Assembly (NCBI GenBank): GCA_900110005.1
Contig: FOCC01000007.1
Coordinates: 1-64,000, forward strand
Direction: 5' to 3'
Length of the DNA: 64,000 bases
DNA from: Ligilactobacillus sp. WC1T17
GTDB lineage: Bacteria; Bacillota; Bacilli; Lactobacillales; Lactobacillaceae
The position numbers and the translations under genes were made by a program. Under the pieces are notes generated by a model. It saw only the letters and a list, made by a program, of their open reading frames with translations. It was not told the DNA's origin and made no database searches. The stretch's first letter is position 1. Every line of letters begins with the position of its first letter. This document shows, one piece after another, positions 36,299 through 43,915 of this stretch.

Positions 36299-37684
36299 AT
36301 GTCGTCAGAAAAAATACCTAAAAAAGTTATTTTAGCCGTTATTGCCACCGGTATTATGTCACTATGCGGCGTTTTAGTTGAAACGTCAATGAATATTGCT
36401 TTTCCAACCTTGATGACGGAGTTTAAAATTTCAACCAGCACCGTACAATGGATGACATCAATCTATCTTTTAATTGTAGCTATTATTGTACCTTTATCAG
36501 CCGTTTTAAAGAGTTCTTTTAAAACCAAACAGCTTTTTTTATGCGCTAATCTTTGTTTTATTTTAGGCTTACTGGTTGATACCTTGGCGCCTAACTTTTA
36601 TTTGCTACTTTTAGGACGTGCTATTCAAGGTGTGGGCACTGGGATTGCTTTGCCTTTGATGTTTAACATTATCATGGAACAAGTGCCTAAGTCTCGCGTC
36701 GGTTTTATGATGGGGCTAGGCAATATGATTACAGGTATTGCTCCTGCTTTAGGCCCTACTTTAGGCGGACTTGTCGTCACCAGTATCGGTTGGCGGTATG
36801 TTTTCATTCTTTTGCTGCCTTTGCTTGTCTTATCGCTTTTTTGGGGCCTGTACGGGATTGAGCAAAAGTCACCCATCGTCAAACAAAAAGTTGACCTACC
36901 AAGTTTTGCGCTTATCGCCCTGATTTTCTCCAGTTTGGTTTACGGCTTTAGCAACCTCAGCAGCCAGCCTCTTTTCAGTTGGCAGGTGCTGTATATTTTA
37001 TTGATTGGCTTAGCCGGTATCATTGCTTTAATTTTCAGAACAAATCAGCTGGAAGTGCCGATTTTAAATTTAAAATTGCTCAAAAACATCCGTTTCAGTG
37101 CCCATGTCTTAGGATTTTTCCTAACCCAAATTTTATCATTATCCTTTGCCTTTTTATTGCCTAATTACATTCAACTTGTTAATCACAATACGGCTTTAGT
37201 CGCTGGAATGCTGGTTTTCCCAGCCGGTATCATAGGCGCTTTCTTTGGTCCTTTGGGCGGACAATTATTTGACCGGTACGGAGCCCGCAAACCGATTCTT
37301 TTGGGTATTAGCATGTGTCTTTTGGTCATCTTGGCTTTTTATGTGAAAGGATTGACCATCTCAAATACCTTTATTGCCGTGGTTTATATCTTTTATATGG
37401 CCGGCATGGGTATGACGATGGGAACGGTTATGACTAACGCCTTAGGCCAATTAGACATTAAGCAAATCACCCAGGGTAATGCTATTATGAACACCTTGCA
37501 GCAATTTGCGGGAGCTATGGGGACTTCTTTAGCTGCTACCATTGTTAACGAAGGGCAAAATGATCTCACTAAAACAGCCGGGACCATGCTGGGGACCCAC
37601 CACGCCTTTTTATTTATGCTGATTATCGTTATTATCATTTGGCTAACTTACTTTATCTTTATTAAAAAGCCAAGCCAAGACTAA
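36299..37684 (+). CDS. MFS multidrug efflux transporter (DHA2, 14 TM)
   Basis: A 461-residue transporter with about 14 membrane segments, similar to EmrB/QacA-type drug:H+ antiporters. The motif C-like GMGNMITGIAPALGPTLGG and motif A-like GGQLFDRYGARKP are visible. It sits right after the MarR gene, so the pair looks like a ligand-induced efflux system. ATG 36299 is taken. The AGAGGA site is 12-13 bases upstream, which is a bit far. The exported compound is unknown. Confidence 0.88.
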   Translation: MSSEKIPKKVILAVIATGIMSLCGVLVETSMNIAFPTLMTEFKISTSTVQWMTSIYLLIVAIIVPLSAVLKSSFKTKQLFLCANLCFILGLLVDTLAPNFYLLLLGRAIQGVGTGIALPLMFNIIMEQVPKSRVGFMMGLGNMITGIAPALGPTLGGLVVTSIGWRYVFILLLPLLVLSLFWGLYGIEQKSPIVKQKVDLPSFALIALIFSSLVYGFSNLSSQPLFSWQVLYILLIGLAGIIALIFRTNQLEVPILNLKLLKNIRFSAHVLGFFLTQILSLSFAFLLPNYIQLVNHNTALVAGMLVFPAGIIGAFFGPLGGQLFDRYGARKPILLGISMCLLVILAFYVKGLTISNTFIAVVYIFYMAGMGMTMGTVMTNALGQLDIKQITQGNAIMNTLQQFAGAMGTSLAATIVNEGQNDLTKTAGTMLGTHHAFLFMLIIVIIIWLTYFIFIKKPSQD

Positions 37685-37717
37685 AAAAGATGCGCTCGTT
37701 TCGAGCGCATCTTTTTT
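37682..37717. terminator. Bidirectional terminator between the MFS gene and tsaE
   Basis: Strong stem AAAAAAGATGCGCTCG with its complement and a TTT loop between convergent genes. Confidence 0.9.
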
Positions 37718-38169
37718 TATAATGTTTCAATTAAGCTTTGGTAGCGAGCTCCATGGGGCTCAAAAATCAAAGTTCGCTTATTATCATCGTGTTCATCTTT
37801 TTTTAAATGAATCACTAAATATTCCGCTGGTAATTCATCGCTGACAAATTGTGACCATTCCACCACACTAACACCATCACCATCAAAATATTCTTCTAAG
37901 CCTAAATCTTGCCCACCGGTTTCTTCCAAGCGGTAAACATCCATATGATATAAAGGCAAGCGTCCTGTATGATATTCTCTAATCAAAGTGAAGGTTGGAC
38001 TTTTAATATTTTTATGAATATCAAGTCCCAAAGCCAACCCCTTGGTAAAAGTTGTCTTACCAGCGCCTAAATCTCCATCTAATAAGATAACATCCCCCGC
38101 TTGCAAGCCTAAAGCTAATTTTTGGGCGATAGCTTGAGTTTGTTTTTCATTTTCAACGACAAATTCCAT
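37717..38169 (-). CDS. tsaE: tRNA t6A biosynthesis ATPase TsaE
   Basis: A 150-residue P-loop ATPase needed with TsaB, TsaC and TsaD for threonylcarbamoyl-adenosine at position 37 of tRNAs. Walker A is DGDLGAGKTTFTKGLA, and SPTFTLIREY with HMDVYRLE is the family signature. Third gene of ung-pta-tsaE, seven bases after pta. The other tsa genes are not in the window. Confidence 0.94.
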   Translation of the reverse strand: MEFVVENEKQTQAIAQKLALGLQAGDVILLDGDLGAGKTTFTKGLALGLDIHKNIKSPTFTLIREYHTGRLPLYHMDVYRLEETGGQDLGLEEYFDGDGVSVVEWSQFVSDELPAEYLVIHLKKDEHDDNKRTLIFEPHGARYQSLIETL

Positions 38170-38176
38170 CTTATTA

Positions 38177-39151
38177 TTATCCTTCCAAAGTTTGTGCAGC
38201 CGTAATTAAGGCCACTTGGTAAACATCCTTAGTTGAGCATCCTCTTGATAAATCAGAAACAGGAGCATTCAAGCCTTGTAAAATAGGTCCCACAGCATCA
38301 AAATGACCTAACCGTTGGGCAATCTTATAACCGATATTTCCTGACTGTAATTCTGGGAAAACAAAAACATTGGCTTGGCCGGCAACTGCTGAGTCAGGCG
38401 CTTTCTTTTGAGATACTGCTGGAACAAAGGCCGCATCAAATTGCAATTCACCATCGATTTGTTCATCCGGCGCCATTTCTTTGGCTAATTTCGTTGCTTC
38501 TTGAACCTTAGTCACTTCGTCTGATTTAGCTGAACCCATCGTTGAAAAGCTTAATAAGGCTACTTTGGGCTCAATGTCAAATAACCGCGCAGCTTTGGCT
38601 GATTCAACTGCAATTTCAGCTAAAGTTTGAGCATCTGGGTTAATATTAATTGCGCAATCAGCAAAGTAATACCGTTCTTCACCCCGGCTCATGATGAAAG
38701 CTCCACTAGTTCGTTTAACCCCAGGCTTGGTCTTAATGATTTGCAAAGCTGGACGCACAGTATCCCCGGTTGGATGAATTGCGCCTGAAACTAAGCCATC
38801 AGCCTGGTGCAAATAAACCATCATCGTACCGAAATAGTTGACATCTTTTAACATGGTCAAGGCTTGTTCACGCGTATTTTTACCCTTGCGTCTTTGTACA
38901 AAAGCTTCAACCATTGCATCAAAATCACTTTCAGGATAGGTATTAGGATCAATTGTCAATATATTTGCCGGCACAGAGCCCTCATTAGCCTGTTCAATCA
39001 CATCTTTAGCGCCTAAAATAATCGGCTTAACTAAACCATCTTCAGCTAATTTAACGGCTGCTTTAACAACACGGCTGTCATTTCCTTCAGGGAAAACCAA
39101 TGTAATACCCTTGCCGGCAATTTTTTGCTTCAAACTTTCAAATAAATCCAT
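38177..39151 (-). CDS. pta: Phosphate acetyltransferase
   Basis: A 324-residue enzyme that converts acetyl-CoA and phosphate to acetyl-phosphate. It has the single PTA domain without the N-terminal extension of E. coli Pta. Motifs: FPEGNDSRVVKAA, VSGAIHPTGDTVRPALQII and PVSDLSRGCSTKDVY. Works with AckA, which is encoded 2.5 kb away on the same strand but in another unit. It lies between ung and tsaE, 24 bases after ung. Confidence 0.95.
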   Translation of the reverse strand: MDLFESLKQKIAGKGITLVFPEGNDSRVVKAAVKLAEDGLVKPIILGAKDVIEQANEGSVPANILTIDPNTYPESDFDAMVEAFVQRRKGKNTREQALTMLKDVNYFGTMMVYLHQADGLVSGAIHPTGDTVRPALQIIKTKPGVKRTSGAFIMSRGEERYYFADCAININPDAQTLAEIAVESAKAARLFDIEPKVALLSFSTMGSAKSDEVTKVQEATKLAKEMAPDEQIDGELQFDAAFVPAVSQKKAPDSAVAGQANVFVFPELQSGNIGYKIAQRLGHFDAVGPILQGLNAPVSDLSRGCSTKDVYQVALITAAQTLEG

Positions 39152-39175
39152 GTTCTGACACCTCTGTCTAAAAAT

Positions 39176-39865
39176 TTATTTCAAATCAACTTTCTCTGGC
39201 AGCTGCCAATCAATTGGCTCTTCTCCCATTGCTGCTAGTGCTTCATTTGTTTTCGAAAAAGGCTTCGACCCAAAAAAGCCCCGGTGAGCTGATAAAGGGC
39301 TGGGGTGGGCCGACATTAACACAATATTTCGACTAGTATCAATGAGCTTGACCTTATTTTGAGCCGCTCTGCCCCACAAGATAAAGATTACCGGTTTAGG
39401 CCGCTGTGATAAAGCTTTGATAGCTGCATCTGTCAGCTGTTCCCAGCCTTGACCTTTATGTGAAAAAGCCTGACCATTTCTTACAGTCAAAACCGAGTTT
39501 AACAGTAAAACACCTTGCTTAGCCCAACTTTCCAAATAGCCGTGATTAACAGGTTTAATCCCCAAATCATCTGCTAATTCTTGATAGATATTGCGTAAAG
39601 ATGGTGGAATAGCAACACCTGGCAAAACCGAAAAACTCAGTCCATGAGCTTGATTGGGTTCATGATATGGATCTTGACCTAAAATCACAACTTTCACCTT
39701 AGAAAAAGGTGTCAGCTTAAAAGCTTCAAAAATATGGAACATATCCGGATGAATGTCATAGTGGGCATATTCATATTTCAAAAAATTATGCAATTTAGCA
39801 TAATAAGCTGAATTAAATTCAGGCTCCAAGATTTGTTGCCAATCGTTATCAATTAATGTCTTCAA
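39176..39865 (-). CDS. ung: Uracil-DNA glycosylase
   Basis: A 229-residue base-excision enzyme that removes uracil from DNA. The water-activating aspartate is in [13 protein letters not shown], and the leucine/His loop is [16 protein letters not shown] at 39865 is taken as start because GAGGTG is six bases upstream. The GTG at 39874 belongs to that site. Homologues also start near MKTLIDNDW. First gene of the ung-pta-tsaE unit. Confidence 0.93.
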   Translation of the reverse strand: MKTLIDNDWQQILEPEFNSAYYAKLHNFLKYEYAHYDIHPDMFHIFEAFKLTPFSKVKVVILGQDPYHEPNQAHGLSFSVLPGVAIPPSLRNIYQELADDLGIKPVNHGYLESWAKQGVLLLNSVLTVRNGQAFSHKGQGWEQLTDAAIKALSQRPKPVIFILWGRAAQNKVKLIDTSRNIVLMSAHPSPLSAHRGFFGSKPFSKTNEALAAMGEEPIDWQLPEKVDLK

Positions 39866-39965
39866 ATTAAGCACCTCAGCTATATTTTACCACAATGTTA
39901 ATTGTTTCACAGAGATATTTATCAGCTTAATTCAAGGCTTGCTAGTCGTTTTTAAAATGTTTTCA

Positions 39966-39974
39966 TGGTAAAAT
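39966..39974 (+). promoter_or_regulatory. Extended -10 promoter of the HAD gene
   Basis: TGGTAAAAT (TAAAAT at 39969-39974 with TG upstream). No good -35 is seen. A transcript from here would start near 39981 and carry a leader of about 150 bases. Confidence 0.5.
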
Positions 39975-39994
39975 AGTAACTGATAGACGAATAT

Positions 39995-40003
39995 AAAGGA
40001 GGG
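39995..40003 (+). promoter_or_regulatory. Near-perfect Shine-Dalgarno sequence 130 bases before the HAD start
   Basis: AAAGGAGGG is the best anti-16S match of the leader. No usable start codon of a real ORF follows at normal distance: CTG at 40009 gives four codons. The next plausible start is ATG 40134, beyond a folded element. No ribosome site lies directly before that ATG. Confidence 0.7.
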
Positions 40004-40008
40004 AACAG

Positions 40009-40125
40009 CTGTTATTAAAATAAAGCGGCCAGTCAATAGCCCCTGCTATCTGTGCTAGCACTGCGGAAAAAGTGCTAATCTAGGTTAATTTTACCTTGAT
40101 TTTGCTTCTTTATTTTTAACAACAG
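40009..40125 (+). other. Folded 117-base element between the Shine-Dalgarno sequence and the HAD start
   Basis: The ends are nearly perfect inverted repeats: CTGTTATTAAAATAAAG (40009-40025) and CTTTATTTTTAACAACAG (40108-40125), about 17 pairs with one bulge and one wobble. Inside are three short hairpins: 40036-40049 (ATAGC/GCTAT), 40056-40077 (TAGCACT/AGTGCTA) and 40082-40096 (AGGT/ACCT). The overall shape is a four-way junction. AACAG occurs on both flanks (40004-40008, 40121-40125). It may be a structured RNA or a miniature insertion. No known RNA family was recognised. Confidence 0.6.
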
Positions 40126-40133
40126 TACTTTCA

Positions 40134-40991
40134 ATGATTCAACTGATTGCATCCGATATGGACGGAACTTTTTTGAATGACGAAATGGTAATTTCTCCCG
40201 GCAACGCCAACGCAGTTAAACATGCACAAGCAAAAGGCATTCCCTTTGTTGTGTCAACCGGACGTTCTAAAGAAGAAATTTTGCCACTGCTCAAAGCAGC
40301 CGGCATTACCTGTCCGATGATTACACTCAACGGCGCTTTGGTTTTTGACCAGGATGAGAAATTAATTAGCTCAGCTGCTTTAACTGATGCTTTAGCTGCT
40401 AAATTAATTTTATTCCTGCATAAACAAGGCCTCTACTTTGAAGTTACTACGAATAATGGTGTTTACTCCGATAACAAAGCTAAGCGCATTGAAAATTTTG
40501 CAGATCTTTTAAGCAGCACTAGTGCTGATACACCTTACAAATTAGCCGTTACCCTTGCTTCGGCACGTATGGAATTGATGAATATCAATTATGTTGATGA
40601 TTATATGGAACTTGTCAACGACCCTAAGATTGTGATTTGCAAAATTGTCGCTTTCAGTCCGGAAGGCCGTCGTGTCTTAATGCCAATTAAAGATGAACTG
40701 GCGGTTAACCAAAACTTAGTTATTACTTCGTCTGGTCCAGGCAACATTGAAATTAATCACGTTAATGCCCAAAAGGGTATTGCTGTAAGCCGTTTTGCTG
40801 ATAGTTTGAACATTTTAATGGACAACGTTATGGCATTTGGTGATAACAACAACGATGTTTCAATGTTGAAATTAGCCGGGTATAGTTACGCTGTCGCCAA
40901 CGCAACTAATGAAGTTAAGCAAACTGCCCGTTACTTAACTGATAGTAATGATGAAGATGGTGTTGGCAAAGCCATCGAAAAAATGTTATAA
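40134..40991 (+). CDS. Cof-type HAD phosphatase
   Basis: A 285-residue Mg-dependent hydrolase of the HAD superfamily, subclass IIB (Cof/YidA). Motif I is SDMDGTFLND with the nucleophilic Asp, motif II VVSTGRS, and motif IV FGDNNNDVSML. Its substrate is probably a sugar or flavin phosphate but cannot be told. The ATG has no Shine-Dalgarno in front. The only good one is 130 bases upstream behind a folded element. Starting later would remove motif I. Confidence 0.9.
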   Translation: MIQLIASDMDGTFLNDEMVISPGNANAVKHAQAKGIPFVVSTGRSKEEILPLLKAAGITCPMITLNGALVFDQDEKLISSAALTDALAAKLILFLHKQGLYFEVTTNNGVYSDNKAKRIENFADLLSSTSADTPYKLAVTLASARMELMNINYVDDYMELVNDPKIVICKIVAFSPEGRRVLMPIKDELAVNQNLVITSSGPGNIEINHVNAQKGIAVSRFADSLNILMDNVMAFGDNNNDVSMLKLAGYSYAVANATNEVKQTARYLTDSNDEDGVGKAIEKML

Positions 40992-41036
40992 ATTTATTTT
41001 ATTAAGTTTAGGCTGATTAGAATCGAGGTGCTTTTT

Positions 41037-41558
41037 GTGCGCAAACTATATTCGCACCGCAATAGCTTATCTATGCGCGGTACAACTGCCATCAAGGATG
41101 AGCATGACAAAGATGTTTATCTCATTAATGGCCGGTGGGGAATGCACGCCGATGTCATGTCAGTTTATGACCCTTTAGGTAATTTAGAAGCCGAAATTAA
41201 GCAAAAATCGCTCGGGATGCTGCCAAAATTCGCCTTATATTATCACCGTCAATATGCCGGTTCTTTACGTCGCTACTACGGTGTCAGCCGTGAAATGCTT
41301 TTTGTTAAAGGGCTGAACTGGCTGATTTTAGGCAATTTACTGACCTTTAAGTATAAAGTTTATCATGGTCGCGAATGCATTATGACAATTAATGAAGTTG
41401 AATTGGCTAGCGGTTCTTACTTGGAATTTACGATTGCACATCAAGAAGATGAAGCCTTGCTGCTATGTGTGGTTGCTATTTTAGATTATTGGGCCAAAAC
41501 CGGCCAGCGCAAAAAAGAACGTTTACAAATTATTAAAGCCAACCTTGCTTTTAATTAG
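41037..41558 (+). CDS. LURP-one-related / YxjI-like protein
   Basis: A 173-residue protein with the tubby-C-like fold of LURP-one-related (YxjI) proteins, built of repeated beta strands such as DVYLINGRWGM and DPLGNLEAEIKQK. The function is unknown, and a link to phospholipid binding is only suggested for the fold. Start taken as GTG 41037, seven bases after GAGGTG. It follows the HAD gene by 45 bases and precedes an acetyltransferase gene by 24, so the three may be one operon. Confidence 0.78.
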   Translation: MRKLYSHRNSLSMRGTTAIKDEHDKDVYLINGRWGMHADVMSVYDPLGNLEAEIKQKSLGMLPKFALYYHRQYAGSLRRYYGVSREMLFVKGLNWLILGNLLTFKYKVYHGRECIMTINEVELASGSYLEFTIAHQEDEALLLCVVAILDYWAKTGQRKKERLQIIKANLAFN

Positions 41559-41582
41559 CTAAGAGAGAAAGGAACCTTACAA

Positions 41583-42152
41583 TTGATTATCCGTCAAGCA
41601 GAAGAAGACGACGCCCAGCAGATTGTGGCACTATTCCACCTTATTTTAAAAGAAATGGAGGTGCCTTTGCTTAAGCAAACTGATGCTGACAGTCTGAAAA
41701 AAGCTCTTAGTTTATCTTTTAAAACTAAAGAATGCCGCCAGACTCTAGCTCAGACAATCGTCGCTGAAATTGACGGCGAGGTAGCCGGAATTGCTTTTGG
41801 TTATCCAAATGAAAATGATGCCAAAGTTGATTCTTTACTCTGCCGTTATTTTCCTAAAGTCGGTCTTCAAGCGCGCGACAGTATTTATGACCAAGATGCT
41901 AATGAATTACCCAATGAATGGTATTTAGACTCCTTGGTTGTAGCGCCCAAATTCCGTGGCAAGGGGATTGGAACAGCTTTGCTGAAAAGACTGCCACAAG
42001 TTGCTCGTACTGAAAGTAAATTTAAAATTGGGCTCGATGTTGATTTTAGCAATCCTAAGGCCGAACACCTTTATCGCAAAATCGGTTTTCGCGGTGTTAA
42101 AACGTGTGTCATTGACCACCATAAATATAAACACTTGCAGGTGGCTATCTAA
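41583..42152 (+). CDS. GNAT family N-acetyltransferase
   Basis: A 189-residue acetyltransferase. CoA-binding motif APKFRGKGIGTALLKRL in the middle and NPKAEHLYRKIGF at the C-terminus are characteristic. Start is TTG at 41583 with AAAGGAA about nine bases upstream. Acceptor unknown. Last gene of the HAD-LURP-GNAT unit, ended by a strong terminator. Confidence 0.87.
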   Translation: MIIRQAEEDDAQQIVALFHLILKEMEVPLLKQTDADSLKKALSLSFKTKECRQTLAQTIVAEIDGEVAGIAFGYPNENDAKVDSLLCRYFPKVGLQARDSIYDQDANELPNEWYLDSLVVAPKFRGKGIGTALLKRLPQVARTESKFKIGLDVDFSNPKAEHLYRKIGFRGVKTCVIDHHKYKHLQVAI

Positions 42153-42186
42153 AAAAAGCTGTGGTTTAAACCACAGCTTTTTTTAA
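42151..42186. terminator. Bidirectional terminator before the 3D-domain gene
   Basis: Palindrome AAAAAAAGCTGTGGTTTAAA continuing symmetrically, with T run, at a convergent junction. Confidence 0.88.
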
Positions 42187-43253
42187 TTCATAATTTTAAC
42201 AGTTACAGTTCGTCTACCCCAAGCATTAGCCTGTGCTACCGTAGCAAAATGCAAATCAATAACATTGCCTGAAATAGCCGCCCCGGTATCACCGGCAATA
42301 CTTAACCCATAACCTGAAACCCAAATAATACTACCTAAAGGAATCACACTGGGATCAACTGCTACACAACTAGGATTATTCTTTAAGTTAATCCCCGTAG
42401 CCGAATACGTACCCAAGCCATTTTGCGATACCGAATAACCTGTTGCCGTCATCGTCAGTGTTTTAGCGCCACTGACATTTAATGCCGTCGTAGCAACTGT
42501 TTTGGCTTGTGTCGTCACTTTTGCTTGAGCTTGGTCCTTAACCTGAGCAGCCGCTTGAGGAGCCTTGGCCTTGGCTTGATCCAGGGCCTTTTTTTGTGCA
42601 GCTTCAATCGCTTCAGCCTGCTTTTTGCGGTCAGCCAATTGTGATATTTCTTTTTGTCCATTAGCAATTTTGGTCTTCAAGGCTGTTAATTGCTGGTTAA
42701 GCTTATTTTTTTGCAATGTCACTTGATTCGTTTGTTGATTTAACGTTTTTTGATAAGTTTGCAAATTATTTTCAGCATGCTTAATCGTCACAATATTAGC
42801 TTTCAAAGCATCAATACTGTCATTATAAACACTTTGCAAGCGTTGCAAAGCAATAAACGTTCCTACCCATTGAGTTAAACTGGTTGATTTTTCTAAAACA
42901 GCTAAACTGCTATTAGTACCCTGTCTTGCTTGCAGCTGGCGCATTCTTGCCTTAACATCTTTAACGCGCATCTTTTTTTCCAAGTTAGCCTGCTTAAGCT
43001 GCTTTTTAGTTGCTGAAATCTTTGCTTGTGTAGCCTGTTGTTGTCCTTCTAATTGGGACAATTTTTGATATATTTGATTAATTTGGCTCATTTTGGTCGT
43101 TAATTCATTTGAATTTTGATCTAATTCTTGTTTTACGGCTTCCTGCTTTTTTTGAATTTCCGCCACAGAATCTCCTAAGACAGCAATATTAGCAGTTTGA
43201 AAAACCAAAATAAATGTCGCTAGAATTAACAGCATTTGTTTTAAAAATTTCAT
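42183..43253 (-). CDS. Secreted coiled-coil protein with C-terminal 3D domain
   Basis: A 356-residue protein: signal peptide (about 1-29, ALGD-like cleavage region VLGDSVAE), a long coiled coil (about 30-215, Gln/Lys-rich, PcsB/CwlO-like) and a linker rich in Ala, Gln and Lys. A 3D (double-psi barrel) domain closes the C-terminus, with TATGYSVSQNGLGTYSATG and the three Asp motif (VDPSVIPLG, GDTGAAISGNVIDLHF). Such proteins act in wall turnover, possibly as lytic transglycosylase-like enzymes. GGGGGA precedes the ATG. Two inverted repeats upstream may be operators. Confidence 0.88.
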   Translation of the reverse strand: MKFLKQMLLILATFILVFQTANIAVLGDSVAEIQKKQEAVKQELDQNSNELTTKMSQINQIYQKLSQLEGQQQATQAKISATKKQLKQANLEKKMRVKDVKARMRQLQARQGTNSSLAVLEKSTSLTQWVGTFIALQRLQSVYNDSIDALKANIVTIKHAENNLQTYQKTLNQQTNQVTLQKNKLNQQLTALKTKIANGQKEISQLADRKKQAEAIEAAQKKALDQAKAKAPQAAAQVKDQAQAKVTTQAKTVATTALNVSGAKTLTMTATGYSVSQNGLGTYSATGINLKNNPSCVAVDPSVIPLGSIIWVSGYGLSIAGDTGAAISGNVIDLHFATVAQANAWGRRTVTVKIMN

Positions 43254-43266
43254 TAATTATCCCCCT

Positions 43267-43361
43267 CAATCTAAGTATACCTATTTCTAGATTGCGTGAG
43301 ATATCAGATAAATTACAAAGCTATTGCTAAAATTTATTTTGTTATCCAATTGTAACAAAAT
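43267..43361 (-). promoter_or_regulatory. Two inverted repeats upstream of the 3D-domain gene
   Basis: Repeat one: CAATCTA (43267-43273) with TAGATTG (43288-43294), around a TATACT -10-like box on the minus strand. Repeat two: ATTTTGTTA (43336-43344) with TAACAAAAT (43353-43361), a perfect nine-base repeat with an eight-base centre. Either could bind a regulator. The binding protein is unknown. Confidence 0.45.
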
Positions 43362-43396
43362 GCTTAAAAGCTCACATTGTCCGCCCTATGATGCAT

Positions 43397-43430
43397 AAAA
43401 AAGACCGCAAATCCTTATTTGCAGCCTTTT
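43397..43430 (-). terminator. Terminator of smpB
   Basis: Stem GCAAAT with ATTTGC extended by imperfect pairs, followed by TTTTTT on the minus strand. Confidence 0.7.
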
Positions 43431-43433
43431 GTT

Positions 43434-43901
43434 TTAACGAAAATTTTTCAATGTTCGCCGGATTTCACGCTCCTGATCTCGTCGTTTAATGGTCTCCCGT
43501 TTGTCATATTCATGTTTACCTGATGCCACCCCAATTAAAACTTTAGCAAAACCGTTTTTAAGGTAAACTTTCAAGGGAACTAGTGTAATACCTTTTTGAG
43601 AGGTTTTCTGTCCTAATTGGAGAATCTGCTTTTTATGCAAAAGTAATTTGCGCCGACGCAAAGGATCATGGTTAAAACGGTTTCCAGCGGTATACTCAGC
43701 AATATGCACATTTTCTAACCATGCTTCGCCGTTTTTTATTTGGGCAAAGCCGTCTTTTAAAGTAACCCGTCCCTCACGCACCGATTTAATCTCTGTTCCG
43801 GTTAAAACGAGACCAGCTTCAACTGTTTCTAAAACGTTATAATCATGGCGCGCCTTCTTATTTTGGGCTAAAGGCCGGTCTTTTTGTACTTGTTTAGCCA
43901 T
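43434..43901 (-). CDS. smpB: SsrA-binding protein SmpB
   Basis: A 155-residue RNA-binding protein that brings tmRNA to stalled ribosomes for trans-translation. Typical blocks: [31 protein letters not shown] and the basic tail [19 protein letters not shown] at 43901 chosen since AGGAG is eight bases before it. The GTG at 43907 is too close. It follows rnr by 14 bases, the usual rnr-smpB arrangement. The tmRNA gene is not nearby. Confidence 0.95.
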   Translation of the reverse strand: MAKQVQKDRPLAQNKKARHDYNVLETVEAGLVLTGTEIKSVREGRVTLKDGFAQIKNGEAWLENVHIAEYTAGNRFNHDPLRRRKLLLHKKQILQLGQKTSQKGITLVPLKVYLKNGFAKVLIGVASGKHEYDKRETIKRRDQEREIRRTLKNFR

Positions 43902-43915
43902 CGCCACCGCTCCTT

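Noticed and set aside
40009..40080. Short frame after the Shine-Dalgarno at 39995 with a C-x2-C, H-C-G-K-like pattern
   Set aside because: It has no standard start codon and is broken by TAG at 40056 and TAA at 40086. The folded inverted repeat explains the sequence better.
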